Position numbers and translations under genes: made by a program
Part shown: positions 8,360 to 12,094 of the stretch, in pieces
How positions within the stretch are numbered: position 1 is the stretch's first letter
How the letters are laid out: each line of letters opens with the position of its first letter
Notes under the pieces: generated by a model
Told to the model about the DNA's origin: nothing
The model's input: the letters and a program-made list of their open reading frames with translations, nothing else
Databases searched by the model: none
Source of the DNA: Deinococcus frigens DSM 12807
Lineage (GTDB): Bacteria > Deinococcota > Deinococci > Deinococcales > Deinococcaceae
Length of the DNA stretch: 12,094 nucleotides
Assembly: GCF_000701425.1 (NCBI RefSeq)
Contig: NZ_JNIW01000082.1
Location: forward strand, 1-12,094
Direction: 5' to 3'

Positions 8360-9278
8360 GGCGGGCCGTTCCGACCTTCAGACCGACACTTTCGCCATCA
8401 CCGCTGCGCGATTGAAAGCCAAGCGCAGGCAACGCCGCCGCCTGACCGACTTGCTGGCCTACGCCGTGCTGATCGTGATCGCGCTGATCATGCTGTACCC
8501 CTTCTACTGGACGTTCATCACCAGCATTGAGCCGACCGGCAACATCTACGAGGCCAAGATTCTGCCCAAGTCGGTGGGCATCCGCAACTATGCCGAGATG
8601 TGGAAAGGCACCACCGTGCCGTTCTGGCGGCTGATCCTGAACAGCGTCGTCATCTGCACGCTGGGCGTGACCCTAACCGTGACGCTGGCGACGCTGGCCG
8701 CCTACCCGCTGGCGAAGATGCGCTTTCCGGGCCGTGACCTGATCTTTTACGCGATTCTGGCGCTGATGGTGCTGCCCAACGAATCGGGGTTGATCGTCAA
8801 TTACATCACCACCATCAAGTTGGGGCTGCTGGCCCAGACCAACCCGGTGCTGGACGCCATCCGGCAATATATGGCCGTGGTTTTGCCGGGGCTGGCGAGC
8901 ATCGTGGGTCTGTTTTTGCTGCGGCAGGCGTACCTGACCATTCCGCTGGAGCTGATTGAAGCGGCCCGCATTGACGGCGGCTCGGAGCTGACCATCTGGC
9001 GGCTAATCATGCTGCCGCTGGCGATGCCCACCATCGCGGCCTTTGCCATTCTGGAATTCGTGGCGTACTGGAATTCGTTTCTGTGGGCGCGGATCATGCT
9101 GCCCGACAAGAACATGCTGCCCCTCTCGGCGGGGTTGCTGGAACTCAGCGGCACATTCAGCACCAACAGCCGCGCGGTGATGGCGGGCGCAGTGATCACG
9201 ATTATTCCCATTTTAATCGTCTTCGCCTTCGGGCAGAAGTACTTCATGAAGGGGCTGGAGGGGGCGGTGAAGGGGTGA
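8352..9278 (+). CDS. Carbohydrate ABC transporter permease (MalG/UgpE type)
   Basis: 308 aa, the second membrane subunit, pairing with the preceding permease to form the translocation pore. The N-terminus is very basic (KAKRRQRRR, 22-30) before the first helix (33-56), and the family phrase MLYPFYWTFITS follows. The EAA loop is EAARIDGGSELTIWRLIMLP (203-222). The protein ends with a hydrophobic helix and the family-typical GQKYFMKGLEGAVKG. Its ATG lies inside the last codons of the upstream gene, with an 8-bp overlap in another frame. No terminator is visible after it, so the lipoprotein genes 34 nt downstream may be transcribed together with it. Confidence 0.92.
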
Positions 9279-9300
9279 GGCCAGAGCAAATCCGCCGTGC

Positions 9301-9306
9301 CACAAT
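9301..9306 (+). promoter_or_regulatory. Possible leaderless -10 element of the first lipoprotein gene
   Basis: CACAAT 6 nt (TCAGGG) before the ATG at 9313. It deviates from TANNNT at the first base. The AGGG directly touching the ATG is too close to act as a Shine-Dalgarno sequence. Confidence 0.35.
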
Positions 9307-9312
9307 TCAGGG

Positions 9313-9714
9313 ATGAAAAAAGCTCTGACAGGTGTGGCGGTAGCGGTTTTGCTCAGCGCGTGCGGGCAGGTTGAGCAGACAGCGCAGACGTGGATGGATT
9401 TGATGGGTATCAGTTCTGTTGAGTTTCCAGCCAGCGTCGCTGCTAACGCCCCTATGGACATTGTTGTGGAAGTCCGGTGGGGCTGTCCCATTGACTCGCC
9501 TTTCGGTGAATTTAAAGCCACTCGAATGGCTACCGCATTGAGCCTGCAAGCCTTGACGAAGCCCTATGTCATATCCACAAACCCTGGCCCACCTTGCCAG
9601 CCCGTCATCAACTATAAAAAGTACACCTACACTGATCCCGGCACGCCCGCCCGCACCAATCCATTTGAAATCATCGTGAACGGCAAGAGCTGGGGCAAGG
9701 TAGAGGTCAAGTAG
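9313..9714 (+). CDS. Small lipoprotein, paralogue A
   Basis: 133 aa. A lipoprotein signal is clear: MKK, a hydrophobic stretch, then LLSAC with the lipidated Cys at residue 17. The mature part is short and beta-rich, with a conserved pattern shared with the next gene: GI..VEFP near 32-39, a Cys at 58, a Cys at 95, and the C-terminal block YTDPGTPARTNPFEIIVNGKS (106-126). The two conserved cysteines probably form a disulphide outside the cytoplasm. The family is not recognised. The gene appears somewhat less GC-rich than the flanking permease and oxidoreductase genes, which could mean later acquisition. It sits between the permeases and the FAD oxidoreductase, on the same strand, 34 nt after the permease stop. 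Confidence 0.85.
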   Translation: MKKALTGVAVAVLLSACGQVEQTAQTWMDLMGISSVEFPASVAANAPMDIVVEVRWGCPIDSPFGEFKATRMATALSLQALTKPYVISTNPGPPCQPVINYKKYTYTDPGTPARTNPFEIIVNGKSWGKVEVK

Positions 9715-9753
9715 GCAGGAACGAATCAACGCGCAGCAGATCAATCCAAATGG

Positions 9754-9759
9754 CAAAAT
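9754..9759 (+). promoter_or_regulatory. Possible leaderless -10 element of the second lipoprotein gene
   Basis: CAAAAT 6 nt (GACGGC) before the ATG at 9766, with the same geometry as upstream of paralogue A. No Shine-Dalgarno sequence. Confidence 0.35.
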
Positions 9760-9765
9760 GACGGC

Positions 9766-10139
9766 ATGAAAAAGCTGCTCTCTGCTCTGGCTCTTTCCCT
9801 TACTCTGGCTTCCTGCGGCACGCCCCTGCTGCCGCGCACCCAGGCGCTGGGCATCGCGGGAGTTGAGTTCCCGCCCACCACCGGCCCCACCGACAGCCTG
9901 ACTGTCACCATCCGCTACGGCGTGGGCTGCGGCGACTTTGATCAGCAGGTCACAAAGACCTCGCGCACGGCAACAGGGCTACAGCTCAGCGCCACCGTCA
10001 AAACCCGGAATGTTTTTCTGGCCTGCCCTGCCCAGTATGTTGAAAAAACTCTGAACTACACCGATCCCGGCAGCCCCGCCCGCACCAATCCATTTGAAAT
10101 TATCGTGAATGGCAAGTCTTACGGGACCGTCACCATCAA

Positions 10140-10143
<4 letters not shown>
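9766..10143 (+). CDS. Small lipoprotein, paralogue B
   Basis: 125 aa. The lipobox LASC places the lipidated Cys at residue 17, as in paralogue A. Shared features are GIAGVEFP (29-36), Cys55 and Cys87 in equivalent places, and the block YTDPGSPARTNPFEIIVNGKS (98-118). The central parts have diverged much more than the C-terminal block. The TGA stop at 10141-10143 overlaps the GTG start of the FAD oxidoreductase by four bases, so the two are translationally coupled. That ties at least this lipoprotein to the oxidoreductase gene. No known function is recognised. Confidence 0.87.
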
Positions 10144-11531
<1,388 letters not shown>

Positions 11532-11550
11532 GCGGGACGTGGCAGAGGTT

Positions 11551-11556
11551 TAAACT
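11551..11556 (+). promoter_or_regulatory. Candidate leaderless -10 element of the DinB-like gene
   Basis: TAAACT 7 nt before the ATG at 11564, with no Shine-Dalgarno sequence. The gene may therefore have its own promoter despite lying only 32 nt after the oxidoreductase. Confidence 0.4.
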
Positions 11557-11563
11557 CTCTTTC

Positions 11564-12038
<475 letters not shown>

Positions 12039-12043
12039 TACCT

Positions 12044-12094
12044 GTGACAACCGAAAATGCCACCGGGGACGCGCCCCGACTTTATCAAGCCGTC
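12044..12094 (+). CDS. Start of an unidentified gene, possibly a transposase (partial)
   Basis: A GTG at 12044 opens a frame (MTTENATGDAPRLYQAV) that stays open to the window end. Seventeen residues are too few to assign. Its position just inside a likely IS end makes a transposase plausible. There is no ribosome binding site upstream, since the hairpin ends six bases before. Confidence 0.3.
   Translation, partial: MTTENATGDAPRLYQAV

Overview
The window looks like a chromosomal segment of a GC-rich Deinococcus-type bacterium. This is inference from protein character and gene-start style, not from a marker gene. Supporting points are an E. coli-type NADP isocitrate dehydrogenase, a small LEA-like hydrophilic protein, and two kinds of gene start. 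Some genes have a strong AAGGAGG-like ribosome binding site. Others have no such site but carry a TANNNT-like -10 hexamer 6-7 nt before the ATG, as expected for the leaderless mRNAs common in Deinococcus. There are no rRNA or tRNA genes and no CRISPR array. No gene-free stretch exceeds 300 bases; the longest gap (5245-5500) holds an interspersed repeat and a terminator.

Layout. Positions 1-~320 are the 3' end of an IS4-type insertion sequence. Next is a minus-strand LGFP-repeat protein (328-1764), divergent from a plus-strand acyl-CoA dehydrogenase (1972-3108) that ends in an intrinsic terminator. A minus-strand block follows, from right to left: icd (5501-6745), a small two-helix membrane protein (4969-5244) overlapping a SAM methyltransferase (4205-4972), a Panacea/DUF4065 protein (3657-4145), and a two-helix membrane protein (3148-3600). 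A plus-strand block starts with an LEA-like protein (6960-7208). It continues with two overlapping sugar-type ABC permeases (7427-8359, 8352-9278), two paralogous lipoproteins (9313-9714, 9766-10143), a FAD-dependent oxidoreductase overlapping the second lipoprotein (10140-11531), and a DinB-fold gene (11564-11998). The DinB-fold gene is cut off by what appears to be another insertion sequence running off the window.

The best candidate for an undescribed system is the Panacea gene plus the downstream two-helix membrane protein. The layout matches a Panacea toxin-antitoxin operon: antitoxin first, and a membrane-active toxin candidate second. The 56-nt junction between them consists entirely of a 16-bp unit repeated five times. 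The array carries the antitoxin stop codon in one end copy and the toxin start codon in the other, and each inner copy holds a start-like GTG with an out-of-frame TGA. It could work as a translational-coupling ladder or a copy-number-variable spacer.

The second notable block is the sugar-permease pair, lipoprotein pair and FAD oxidoreductase. It has no substrate-binding protein or ATPase of its own, and the two lipoproteins share an almost identical 61-bp 3' segment.
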